From contig CM082585.2 of assembly GCA_040954595.2 (NCBI GenBank), positions 10,292,001 to 10,356,000 of the forward strand: 64,000 nucleotides of DNA. The letters run 5' to 3'. This document shows positions 24,553 through 54,377 of the stretch, piece by piece (position 1 is the stretch's first letter; the number at the start of each line of letters is the position of its first letter). A program made the position numbers and the translations under genes. This DNA is from Balanoglossus misakiensis (Eukaryota; Hemichordata). The notes under the pieces are model-generated. The model was given only the letters and a program-made list of their open reading frames with translations. It searched no databases and had not been told where the DNA came from.

Positions 24553-24838
24553 GTTCTGTACTGTAGCGGTTCCGCCGAGATATCAAAAGAAGGCGGAAAA
24601 CGCTACAGTTACCGCAGTTGCATACCAGCCAAAATCTCGAGCTAAAGTATTGCAGCAAAGTATCTGTGACACAGTCAGTGATAGACAGACAGACAGACCA
24701 CAGAGCAAAACGCATCGAATGGAAAGAAACTTGGGGGATTCTTTGACGAACGCCAACCACTCAAGTTCTCTTTTACTTTCATTTTCAGAATAAAGAAAAC
24801 AGGATATTTTGAATCGAAGTGTCACTTTTCTGGCAACC

Positions 24839-27800
24839 ATGTCTAGTGAGAGTACACTAACAGAGGTGAGATCATTTAAATATATCTCTTTTTGTCATCC
24901 TCATTGGAATGATGCTTTTATTTTTTTTTTACAATTCCAGAAGTCTTGACATATAGATTTTAGAAATTAAATCTTGTGTAAACATGATTTCTTTCCTTGA
25001 TGTCTTCAGACAAGAGTTCCCCTGGAGGAAGTTGATAAAAATGGGCCGACAGCACTGATGACCCCGAGATCACAAAGCCGACTGCCGATTCTGGCAAAAA
25101 AGAGGGAGAGAGTGTGTAGTGGTGATAGTGAGGCCAACATAGTGAGTTTTTGCTCTTTACATGATTTGGTGTTGTCTATTTTGAATTAAGACTTTTTTCT
25201 GCATTCTGCTTCACTGAATGAAAGAGATACACAGATTTGTATAACATTTGTGTATTACTCTTTTGGAAATAATATTAGTAACACAATGTTATAATGTTCA
25301 GATATGCAAAAGACGGGCGAGAAACTAAAACAAGTGAAGCGAGATTATGGAAACTAAGTTTGGTTCTTTCTCCTCAGTCTCAAATGGTACCATTACCACC
25401 GACCAAAAAAAGCAAAATTGATACCATTCCACCAGAAAAGGTCACCAAAAAACCACCGGCAGCGGCCAAGACTACCAGACCAAGACCAGGAATGACTAAG
25501 TCTTCCAGTGGAAGCAGTCATGGGAATAGGCCCAAATCAGGCGTGTCGTCAACTACCGCTGGAAAGCCCTCTGTATCAACAGGTATGGTTGGACTAACAA
25601 ATATTTGTGGTATGGCTTATGTTCCAGGATAATTGAATTGTATGGGCTGACTTTGGCAGATGGGTGACTGTTGCATTGCTTTATCTAGTGTAAGCATCCC
25701 AAGCTTTTTGCAGTCCTTTTAGTGCTGTAGCTTCTTGATTGCTTGCAAGAGGTGCTTGTAACATGTCTTCCAATGCTAAATGCACACTGTATTGAAAATC
25801 TCTGTCTTTGGCTAAATCTTGCAAACAGCTCGAAGCCGTACACGCCCGAATTCTGCTCCACATGGCGCCAGAACAACCGTTGCCAGACCGTCTGTGTCCA
25901 CTGCCAGTATGCAACATGATGGTATGTGTAAAATATCTCTGCTGTCTTTTCTACCCTGCTCTTTTACACATATACATTTGTCATCTGCTTAAGAAAGTGG
26001 ACTTGATTTGTTTGTCTTGTGTTTTATTCAAAGGTGGACTACGTCTACCGCCGTCCAAGCCCAAGCGCGCAGCCTGGGATTATAAAGGCAGACTTGAAGA
26101 CATGAGTAAAGAGATGAGATGCATGTCGGAATCCAATGCCTGCTTCCAGCAAATGATGCAGGAGACACGGGAGAGACTCAACGTCTTGGAGGAACAGAAA
26201 CAGCAACTGACTGGCGTAATGGTCGAGAAGGAACAGGTGCACACAAAGGCAGAAGAAAAAATCAGGCACCTAGAAAAAAGTTTGAAGTAAGGAGAGCATA
26301 TTGTACATCTCTGATAGCATGAAGTGTTTTAGTCTGTAATCTCTGGCAGTATTATGAAAGACTGCATCAGTGATGTGTGTGGCTTTCAGGTCGTTTTGGG
26401 CCACAGTGACAGCACAATTATCAAAAACACACTTGATTTATATCTGAATGTATACTCCATTGCAGGGAGCGTGATGAAGACATCGACAACCTTGAGAGAC
26501 AGTTGTCTAAACTGAAGAGACTAATAGGAGACTTGGAAGGAGATTTAAATGCAGCAAGACAAGAAATCAATGGATACAAATTTACAGTGTCACAGATGAC
26601 ATCAGAAAAATTGGGACTTGAATCAGAAAATAGCATTCTGAAGGTGAGAGAAGACACAGTGGTTGTATAGGTTTTCCAAAAAATTCAGATTTAATAATAT
26701 TTTTGACATTTCTGTCATATCTCGCATTTAAAGCACATACAAAATCTTACCCCAGGAAATTGACTAAGTGATCTTACAGGTTACACACATGTATCTGACT
26801 ATTTTTTTATTTTTGTAATCATGCAGAGAAATTTAGAAATTGCGAAAGATGATTTACGGATAGAGATTGAAAACTGTAAGAGAAAGGATGACATGATAGG
26901 AGAACTGGAAAAAACGGTGGCAGACAGAGATGCCAGTTTGCATGAACATGAAGCAAAACGAAGATTATTGCATAACCAAATTCAAGAATTAAAGGTAATT
27001 GTAGCTCTTTGTTGTTATATATTATATGCTTTATTCCATCTTTGTTCATTTTCTACATTTAAAAACATTGTAATGATACTTTCCTTTATATCACCAGGGT
27101 AACATTCGAGTATTTTGCCGAGTTCGGCCCCTGGTTAGCAGTGAAATAGAATCTGGTGTGAAACCGCTTTCCTTGGGTTTTCCCGACAATGACCAGAAAG
27201 TGATTGTAGTGGAGAAAGCTGGAGAGGAGGTAGGTGATAATCATAATTGAAACTATTTGAATGTGGGATGAAATGTAAACTCAAGATTTGATTATTGAGT
27301 CTCTTGCTGAGCAACTGGATTTGATTTCTTCTCCACAGAGCGCTGTAGGCCGTGGCAAGAACAAGGATCAGAAATATGACTTCACATTTGACAAAGTGTT
27401 CGATCACGACAGTAAGCAGTCTCACGTCTTTGATGAGATCTCCCAACTTGTGCAGGTAAGACACTTTTCTCCCTTCCTTGGACATATCACTGTGTTACAG
27501 TTTATAAATAGCTGTTTTGTGAGGGCGCTATAATTTAGAATGACCAAGTACCTTATTAACTGAGGAACTCTCTGTCTCTGTTTTCAAGTCTGCATTAGAC
27601 GGTTACAATGTGTGCATCTTCGCGTACGGCCAGACTGGTTCTGGTAAGACTTTCACCATGGAAGGACCGGACAATGCGGATGCAGAGAGTATGGGAATGA
27701 TTCCAAGAGCTGTCCAACAGATCTTCAAGTGTGCAAGGGATCTTGAAAGCAAAGGATGGCAGGTATGGTCTAGGGAACGGGTTTTCTGCATTGTAGCCAA

Positions 27801-29384
27801 ATTTCTGGAGAGGATTTTAAAAATTACAATATAATACAATTAGTAATTTCATGGCTGTGAATGTATGACATGGCTCAAACAGAGTCTTTTATACTGTCCG
27901 TCATCAACAGTACGAAATGAAAGCATCATACCTCGAGATCTACAACGAAAGTATCCGCGACCTGCTGGGACCAGCCGACAGTAAAGCGAAACACGACATC
28001 AAACTGACAGGACCCAAAGGAACAGCAGTCGAAGTGACCGACACAACAGTCATTAAAGTCACATCAGAACAACAGGTGAGAATTACTGTCATCTTTTTGT
28101 GATCCTTCACTCTTCTTATCCCTGTCTTAACCCTTTCACCACCATGGTTCAGTCCTAGCCCATTGTGTTCTATGGTACAGTTGGACCTCTAAAGAGGGAA
28201 CTGGGGGTGAAAGGGTCAAAGCCTCTGTTTCTCTGTACCCCAACATCTGCAATTTTATGTACAATTATTTTCAACCTCCTCTCTGCATCAACAGATTGAC
28301 AACCTTCTACAGAGGGCCAGTCAGCACAGAGCAGTTGCGGCCACAAAATGTAATGAGCGGTCATCGCGAAGTCACTCTGTCTTCATACTGAATTTGCATG
28401 GCAAAAATGAGTTAACTGGAGAGAAGAGTGAAGGCAAGTAAAATCAAAGTCAAAAGGATTAAATTTTTCATATCAGAAGTTTTAATATAGTTTTATCATA
28501 GTTTCACTTTGGTGGCTATATGAAATAAAGTGCGCCACCAAGTGGTCATTAGAAGAGTCAGACAGACATGTGGCTGTATAATATTTCAAAACCAACAATG
28601 TGATCTCTTTATTTTAATTACTTTCATCTTAAATAATTTTTGCAGGTGTATTGAATCTGGTTGATTTGGCCGGGAGTGAGAGATTATCGCAGAGTGGATC
28701 TACAGGAAGTCGACTCAAGGAGACTCAAAATATCAACCGTAGTCTTTCGGAGCTGAGCAACGTTATAATGGCGATTGCGAACAAAGATTCTTACATCCCG
28801 TATCGAAATAGCAAGCTAACCTACCTTCTGCAGAATTCTCTCGGAGGAAACTCGAAAACGTAGGAAATACTTGGTGTACTCCACACTAGAAATAAGTTCT
28901 CTTTGGATCAAATATGTGCATTTTATGTACTAGTATATGGATGTATTAATAATATACACTGACATTGTAGATTCACAGACTGTTGTTATCACTATTTATC
29001 ATCATGGCCTTGTTCTTCGTTTGCAATGACTTTTTTTCTTCTGTTCATTGCAGTTTGATGTTTGTAAATATTTCTCCCAAAGAAGAAAACTTTTCAGAGA
29101 CAGTGACGTCACTGAGGTTTGCTACCAAGGTAACGAATGATCCATTCTTGTGAATCTTGATGTCTTGAAAGTACTGACAGACTTTCGTTTTTCTGAAGAA
29201 GAAAAAATTGTCCAAAGTTACCTAGAGCAATAAGCTCTCCTTCTTACATTGTGTGCATCAAATGATCACAAACTGACTGGATGAATACACAGCTTATCTC
29301 AGAACAGTGTTGACATGTCTGTGTTTTTTTCCTTTTCTCTTGCAGGTCAATGAGTGCAACATTGGTACTGCCCAGAAGAGATAA
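24839..29384 (+). CDS. KIFC1: Kinesin-14 (KIFC1/HSET/ncd-like), 15 exons
   Basis: Minus-end-directed motor that crosslinks spindle microtubules. Exons: 24839-24865, 25010-25141, 25378-25582, 25829-25921, 26034-26286, 26466-26643, 26827-26994, 27098-27229, 27339-27455, 27589-27762, 27911-28075, 28295-28433, 28646-28859, 29054-29129, 29346-29384; 2112 bp, 703 aa (human about 673). The tail (about 1-155) is basic and Pro/Ser-rich, as in the microtubule-binding tail. A KIFC1-like [12 protein letters not shown] motif then opens a coiled coil running to about 352. The C-terminal motor starts at [12 protein letters not shown]-loop GQTGSGKT is at about 449-456, switch I is NERSSRSH and switch II is DLAGSER. 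The order tail-coil-motor marks kinesin-14. The protein ends soon after the motor ([12 protein letters not shown]). Intron 12 uses a GC donor. Confidence 0.95.
28127..28218 (+). repeat. Palindromic ~90-bp element, copy 4 (orientation A)
   Basis: Begins TTAACCCTTTCACCACCATG and ends GGGGGTGAAAGGGTCAAA in intron 11 of the kinesin gene. Confidence 0.85.
28434..28645 (+). other. GC-AG intron (kinesin intron 12)
   Basis: The only frame-preserving junction that restores the kinesin sequence (SEG followed by [12 protein letters not shown]) ends exon 12 at 28433 with the donor GCAAGT and opens exon 13 at 28646. The alternative GT four bases downstream shifts the frame. The rest of the site, AAG before the cut and AAGT after it, matches consensus strongly, as GC donors usually do. 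Confidence 0.85.
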
Positions 29385-30364
29385 ATTGATGGAGGAGGCT
29401 GACAACTGTGTACTTCCACACCATAAATAGAATATTCTTATTAGTGTTAGAGGGAAAATTTTTGTAAATATAGTGAAGAACATTTTGTACTGAAACATGA
29501 CAGGCTAGATTTATAGGTAGATAGTGAAATTTTTAAATGAAATTCTGCCATCATGTAAAATTTTTTGTTTGTTATTACAGTATTCATATTGAACCTTGTA
29601 ATCCGATAGTATTTCACTGGGCATTTGCTGGGGGGAAAAAACATTGCATAGCCCAGCAGATTATAATACAAATATGCCTTTCTCTTGCTATGAAACATTA
29701 CATCTGCAAATCATTTTCAGAGACACTTCACTCTAGTCTTGAGTACACAGAGAAAGATGCTTGTAAAGGATTTATTTTTTCATAAATCAAAATCTTCTTC
29801 TCCATAACTACATGTACGATGGAGCTGAAATTTGGTAGGAATATGAGGTTATTACGAAAATACCGCAAAGTATGCACGAGGACACTTGGTGCTTCCTTTT
29901 GATGTTGTTCTTTAGGATTCAATTCTTTCTTTCTTTAGCACAATGAATGAAGCTGAATTTGGATATATACTTGTGATGTCTATGTTTGGTTTTGTTCAAT
30001 AGAATACAATTGTTATGAATTAAAACCTAGGGTATTCATATCATTGCCCAGGGTACACTGTCAAAGTCAGCAGAGCTCTTTTGACCGATAGGTCACTTAT
30101 GCACGCATGCATATTTGGCGGGAACTAATCACTGAGCTATCCGAGGTGATTATTAAGGATTGCTTTCCACCGACAAACCCAAACAGTTCATGCTTCGTGG
30201 GAGAGTATTTGTTATCACAGTAGTCGCAAAAATAGTTTTTTAAACGCATTTCCTTCAGCTTAGCTACTATAGCCTACACAAAAATCACGGCATCAGAGAC
30301 TGTCTTCAAGTGAGCACTTGTGGTGGTCTGTCGCAAACCACTTTGATGACAACAGACTAGGAAC
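29385..30364. other. Kinesin 3' UTR and TGF-beta gene 5' flank
   Basis: Contains repeat unit 1 of a duplicated ~305-bp segment (29479-29785) and then unremarkable AT-rich DNA. I see no clear AATAAA directly behind the kinesin stop. The 5' UTR of the TGF-beta gene should lie just before 30365. Confidence 0.55.
29479..29785 (+). repeat. Duplicated ~305-bp segment, copy 1
   Basis: Starts AACATTTTGTACTGAAACAT and is almost identical to 32998-33302. It lies about 95 bp behind the kinesin stop codon, so it is probably transcribed as 3' UTR. The two copies share an open frame of about 82 codons only because they are nearly identical. Confidence 0.92.
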
Positions 30365-32302
30365 ATGTATCGATTGTTCGTCTACGCATTAGTGTTTCCC
30401 GCCCTTCTGTCGTCGGTGAAGACATTTCCGACGTCGACAAACAAGGACACACACAAGCAAGACCCTTCAGTTCCAAACTCTTCAGGCGAGCAGCTAACTC
30501 CGAGTTACAACAGAAATGCTGCAAAGATGGAGGTGTCCAGTATGGATGACGTGACAGCCGTATTCAAATTCATGCACAGATATGTAGAAAACGAGATAAG
30601 TCTTGCAAAGATGTCTGAAATGGGAGTTAAGAGGCGGAGTTTACATTTGGCCAAGGCGGCTAAGCAAATTGTGGCAATTTCTCCAAGTGAGAAAAGTAAG
30701 AAAAGTCCATTGTCTGTCAGAACAGAATACCACCTTTCAGAACTGCACAAGGACGAGTTTAAATTAGCAAAATGTGTTTATAAGTATAAGCAATTTCACA
30801 TTATCATTGCAAGCTTGGTCACACTCTTTCGTCCCAAAGCTTATTTGTTGATAAGAAACTTCCTCAAACGATTACTGACTGCACTGTGACCATTTCACTA
30901 GCTATGTCAACATCCACAATACAGTCTGGCATTATTCAAGGGTTATGGCTGCATGGGGGCATAGAATACACCAAAGTCAAATATGAACCATATCTTCCCG
31001 AGACAGACGACAATCAATATCAGCTATGTATTATTTCCATGAGGATAATGTACCAAATTTAAATGCAATCCATGTGTATGTAATCGTGTTTTAAATAATC
31101 ATTTCTTTCCAGTTCTTTCTGATAACGAAGACAAGGTCATGCTGACATTTGAAGTTGGATTGGAAGATGACTTGTTAGAGGTGATTGGAGTCGATTTGGC
31201 TTTGCGTCTTCATAAGAGTGACGGCCAGACGAATGAAATCGACTGTTTTCTGTCTGTCTCCCAAAAAGATGTATCAATAAAAAATATCACCAAGGTGCGT
31301 GCACTTTTGGCTATTTTTATGTCAGGTAGCTGGGGATTCCAAGACGGGAAGCATTTAGTCTGTAGAAGATATTTTGCCCCTACTGCTTCATAACAATTAA
31401 AAACAAATCGGAAATCTTTGCACATACGAGGGCATGTATATTGACTTTTGTTAAATTTAAAGATATGCTGTAATGAAGAAAGATTAGTATAGCTTCTGAA
31501 ATAGCACATTCTGAAATGGCACATACAGTTCTTGGTCTTCTATATGTATCGAAATTGTAACTAGCCCTATTTTTTATCATTGTAGGCCATATTACCCAGC
31601 CAAGGGAGAAGATTTGCTATATTTGATCTAAGTAACGAGGTCACGAACACAATGCAAAGTAAAATGAGACGGAGGGTAACCATAGCGATGCAGCTTCGTG
31701 GGCAACTTTTTGAACAAGACGACAAAATCTCCTCCGAAACATTGACTGACTTCTTCATTTTAAACAATCACAAAGAATCGCCCACTCTTATGGTGTACCT
31801 GAAGAAATTGCCAGGTTATCGAGACAGTTTTAGTTCGATGATGATGGCACATTTGGCCCTACAACCACCTGTAACAGGTACCGGTGTTGCTATTGAGATG
31901 AGGGATAGAAGAGGCGTCGAGACAGCAGATGGAACAACGTTGGATTCTCATGATCCTGCAGTAACGGCAAGACCACCGTTGAATCACATGAGCTGTCGTC
32001 GCCATAAGTACAGCGTGGACTTTGTCAGCCTATTCCAGGATGGATGGCTGCTCTTCCCGTTGACCATTGAAGCCAACATTTGCCGCGGCACGTGTTTCTT
32101 TCCTCTGACGGAGCACATGAATGTGACCGAGTTCGCCGTGCTATTGGCCCTGGTACGGTCACGTGACGGGGGCGATGAACCAACCGCCTGCTGTGTACCA
32201 ATCCGCCTGCAACCAATGAGTCTCATCTATCGGAATGACAACAACGATATGGTTAGCAAAACTGTAGACGACATGATAGTCGATACCTGTGGATGCCGAT
32301 AG
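30365..32302 (+). CDS. TGF-beta superfamily ligand, divergent, AMH-like features
   Basis: Secreted dimeric growth factor. Exons: 30365-30695 (or 30686), 31113-31294, 31586-32302; about 409 aa. Two donors in exon 1 (CCAA|GTGAGA and AAAA|GTAAGA) are both phase 1, so I cannot choose between them. The N-terminus is a good signal peptide (about residues 1-20). The prodomain is poorly conserved. A furin-type site RDRR lies at 31901-31912 (about residues 277-280). The mature part has the full seven-Cys knot pattern: first Cys near residue 308, CRGTC, ACCVP and a terminal CGCR. The intersubunit Cys is kept, so a covalent dimer is expected. Local matches to anti-Mullerian hormone are SVD after the first Cys, EAN before the second, and ACCVP. 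The subfamily is uncertain, and BMP/GDF or a lineage-specific ligand is possible. Confidence 0.88.
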
Positions 32303-32839
32303 AAATATAACAGGGAAATCAGGCACATATGAGGACCATTTCCCATTGAAATTAGCTAGTAAACTTTGAAAATTAAACATATTTTAATGTAACAGTCATT
32401 GATAAATTTATTGTTATTGATAATTATATAAAGTAAGTACTTACGTAAAGTCAATTTCAGTCACATTATTCAGTTAGCCATACATGGCAAAATTCGCCAT
32501 ATTATGAGAACCTCGATGTCAATGCCCAGGTTAAACAATTCGAACAAGGTAAACGTTTTGCCATCTGCCCCGAGACAAATATGGCACAGGTCGTACCAAC
32601 TTGGTCGTACCCATTGGTGGTATGTGGCTAATAATTAAATGCAAATAACATGCATGAGTCTGATTTCCGAGTTAGAAAGAAGCTAAGGGAATTTAAGAGT
32701 TTCTAATGCAAAGTTACAGGCAATCCCCGGAGTACTTTACTGCAGGTTTAATCGTCATAACTTTGAATTGTTTATTAGTATGTGTCAATAGTTTATCTTA
32801 ACTTGCATGCTCGTTTGGTCTACAAACTTGAGAATTTCC

Positions 32840-32867
32840 GGGGGGGGGGGGGGGGGGGGGGGGGGGG
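32840..32867. repeat. Poly(G) tract, 28 bases
   Basis: An uninterrupted run of G about 130 bp before copy 2 of the duplicated segment. Its length is error-prone in sequencing and it can form quadruplex DNA. Confidence 0.95.
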
Positions 32868-32997
32868 AGTTTTCCCTCTCTTGAATGTTTTTACTAGTAT
32901 GTCTGTTCCTGCCACAGATTGTCGTCTTAAATTCACAATGGGTGAACTTTCAGTTATTATGATAGGGTGGTGGGATTTGGTGTGCATTGGTCCTGTC

Positions 32998-33302
32998 AAC
33001 ATTTTGTACTGAAACATGACGGGCTAGATTAGGTAGATAGTGAAATTTATAAATGAAATTCTGCCATCATGTAAAATTTTTTGTTTGTTATTACAGTATT
33101 CATATTGAACCTTGTAATCCGATAGTATTTCACTGGGCATTTGCTGGGGGGAAAAAACATTGCATAGCCCAGCAGATTATAATACAAATATGCCTTTCTC
33201 TTGCTATGAAACATTACATCTGCAAATCATTTTCAGAGACACTTCACTCTAGTCTTGAGTACACAGAGAAAGATGCTTGTAAAGGATTATTTTTTTCATA
33301 AT
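32998..33302 (+). repeat. Duplicated ~305-bp segment, copy 2
   Basis: Same orientation and nearly the same sequence as 29479-29785, with a few substitutions and small indels. The two copies bracket the TGF-beta gene as direct repeats about 3.5 kb apart. Confidence 0.92.
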
Positions 33303-33871
33303 TCATTCACTGTATCATCAGTTTTTTTTCTGTATTTAAATATTTGTACATGTTACATGTTTGTTGTTACAGTTGTCAAAACACTTTCTTTCGCCTCTTT
33401 GTATTATAGCTTTATGCACTGCCAAGTATGAAATTCTTTAAGATATGATAAGGCTTTTTTGGAATAGAATATGAATTCTTATAATTCTTATATCTCTTTT
33501 AAATTCTTATTCAACCATGATGTATTATGTGGCAACACCATTTGAAGCTGCCATATTTGGCCTCACTTTTGAAAGTCGCACAATGTTTATTATTCATATG
33601 TACATCACTGCCACTTATAGATATTAAAATATAGTTTGCCTGTATAAAGTATTTGTGTCATCATTATTACCGGTATGTCCGTTCTGTGTTTTTGTGGAAA
33701 CAGTATAGAGATAAACGGTCAATTGTGCTGGGAAAAGGCCTGGGAGATCTAGCCAATCGCAGAATATTGGGTGGCCTTCCAAAAAAGTGCACCACAGCAT
33801 GCTTTTGGAGACATGGAAATGCCCTTTTTTAATTATGTAGACATACATTGTATGTAAATTAGAGCTTATTG

Positions 33872-33990
33872 GGGTCCTATGTAGCCCTGTGTACAGGTCT
33901 GTGTGTTCCCAGCGTTACGTGTAACGTGTAACGCCGGGAACACACAGACCTGGGAACACACAGACCTGTACGCAGGGCTTAGGGTCCTAT
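33872..33990. repeat. Small foldback element with 9-bp direct repeats
   Basis: Inverted arms AGCCCTGTGTACAGGTCTGT (from 33884) and its near-complement (ending about 33979) enclose a second inner copy of the AGGTCTGTGTGTTCCC half. GGGTCCTAT flanks the structure on both sides (33872-33880 and 33982-33990), as expected of a target-site duplication. Confidence 0.75.
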
Positions 33991-34793
33991 ATGTATCTGT
34001 GAACAGACAATAATTGTTGCTGGTTTCTGTACATTCTCACTGCTCTGGTGGCGTTGCATACATGCAATGTATAAGCTCCAGTTTCTTGATCGAATCTGAA
34101 AATCATGTAGTCTACAATCTAGCCGTGTGCACACAACTAAATGTACTAGACTATAAAGCCTGATGAAATGCCCAATCTTTAGCTTTAAATTGTTATACAG
34201 CTCATATGTGGATAACCCGGGTGGACAACCAGCAGTTTTGTTAGATGAAGACACGAGACATCCAACTTTCACTATGGTCATTACTTATACAGTGTTGGCA
34301 AGCAAAATAGTGGCAGTTTATTGCCAGAATGAGCTGATAATCCAATAAACAGTTTTCTTCTTGTTTCACATGTTCTTAGTTGCATAAGCCCTGCCAAGCA
34401 GTGCAGTGTGCTGCACCCAAGTCAGGCTGCAGTTGCATAACGTGTGACCTCGCACGTGACTTTCGTTACATGTAAAGCTCCCTAGGCTAATAAGAAATAT
34501 TTCGAACTACTGTTTATATGTAATTTAGAATGCACTTTTTAACCAATGTCATCCCGGCTAGATAACTTAATTAAATTACACACATTCAAGGGCTTCTGGA
34601 AACGCAAATATATACAATGTAGTTAAACGAGACCGTACACAAAAGTACGGATTGACTGGTGAACAGCGCTCGGACCAAATTCGAAAAACTTAGGGAAGCG
34701 TATTTGAGTGGTGATTTCCCTGTGAAGCGACGCGCAGCGGACGCTCGATCGGCAGCTAAAACATCTATTGATTTCCACGCTACATCCCTCAAA

Positions 34794-53210
<18,417 letters not shown>

Positions 53211-53384
53211 TGTGCTCTGTTCCATGTTGTCTGAACAGAGCCACTTTGAAGTGGAACTTTCTTTTTATATTGTGCCAAAGATTTGAAATCTTGGTATGCA
53301 ACTATTTACAATCAGTGCTGTTATCAAGGTGAAGAATCTTAATCCACCCAAGAAGAAATCAGGAACAAAAAATTAGCTGGATGC

Positions 53385-53420
53385 TTAACCCTTTCACCAT
53401 CATGGTTCAGTCCAAACCGA
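53385..53420 (+). repeat. Palindromic ~90-bp element, truncated copy
   Basis: Only the left part, CTTAACCCTTTCACCATCAT and the following GGTTCAGTCCAAACC, is present, in the 3' UTR of the ABCC4-like gene. Confidence 0.75.
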
Positions 53421-53996
53421 AAAAGTGACACAGCCTTAATAATGACAATAAGTTGCACCCTTTTCCCCATGACACATGGATGCCAACCTAGCATCACTTT
53501 TCAAATGTGTGCTTCTGAGTAAACTCTTAAGCGACCTGTGCAATGGATTGATGTTTTGTACTTCCAGGAAAAACAATGTTCCTTAGAGGCTGACAGGTTT
53601 ACAGGCAGGTGATAATGCAAGTTCAATCGCACAGGTAGCATGTTTTGTTGAAGTAAACATGTACATAATTACTATAGTTGCACATCCAAATGTAAGTAAA
53701 CATTTTTTTTCATTTTATTTCTTTTGGATGACTACATTCACTACCCTGCCATGTACATTTTGTAGCTCATATTAGTTCATCTTTCGTTTCAGAAGTGTCA
53801 AAAGTCTTCCTTTTAGTTCTGTTAATCTTGACAGCAGTGGCTCTACCAGGTGTTGAAATTTTGTACATGGGACTCCTGTAGGCTTCACCATTGTTTTATC
53901 TTGCCAAAAATGTCAGACAACGATGGTGTTAATTGAATGTTTTTATTTACCAGTACTCTCTTTGTACAACAGTCAACTTATAAAAGGTTTTGTAAA

Positions 53997-54002
53997 ATAA
54001 AG
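53997..54002 (+). terminator. Candidate poly(A) signal, ABCC4-like gene
   Basis: AATAAA about 790 bp behind the stop codon. It is followed by a short intergenic stretch with a C run (54128-54142) before the convergent zinc-finger gene. Confidence 0.6.
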
Positions 54003-54238
54003 AGTCAAGCGAACTTCCAGATTTAGTGTTGTTGTTATAACTTAAAGATGGTTTGGTCCAAAGATATCCTCAGATTTACAATTATAGTGTTACACTTCAA
54101 ATTATGCATCTAGTACAGCTGAAATTACCCCCCCCCCCCCCCAACTTCAAAAAAGATCTCTACCACTAGCTTAAATTCTGAAAATTTTACAAATGCGTTG
54201 TATTAAAACATACAACTTCTGGACAATCGCTTGTTGAT

Positions 54239-54244
54239 TTTATT
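54239..54244 (-). terminator. Candidate poly(A) signal, zinc-finger gene
   Basis: TTTATT on the + strand reads AATAAA on the - strand, about 135 bp behind the zinc-finger stop codon. The ABCC4-like and zinc-finger transcripts therefore converge within about 250 bp. Confidence 0.55.
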
Positions 54245-54377
54245 AAAGAAGCCCTGAGGATCAATACGAAGTATTTCATAAAGCAAGAGTTATTGTACTG
54301 TGTAGAAATTTATCAGTTCATCATAACATAAAGTATTTTGACATTTATATGAGAGGTCATCTGGGATCATGAAATTC

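Larger units (their letters stand above)
32303..34793. other. Intergenic region between TGF-beta and ABCC4-like genes
   Basis: Holds a 28-base G run, the second copy of the ~305-bp duplicated segment and a small foldback element with direct repeats. No coding exon is supported. An open frame reaches upstream of the ABCC4-like start codon but contains no earlier in-frame ATG. Confidence 0.6.

Noticed and set aside
29537-33301. The same ~82-codon open frame at 29537-29785 and 33053-33301, suggesting a conserved small protein
   Set aside because: The DNA is nearly identical in and outside the frame, so the frame is carried by recent duplication. Small indels near its end are not frame-preserving evidence.
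34659-34793. An in-frame extension upstream of the ABCC4-like start
   Set aside because: It contains no ATG. The ATG at 34794 gives an N-terminus of normal MRP4 length.
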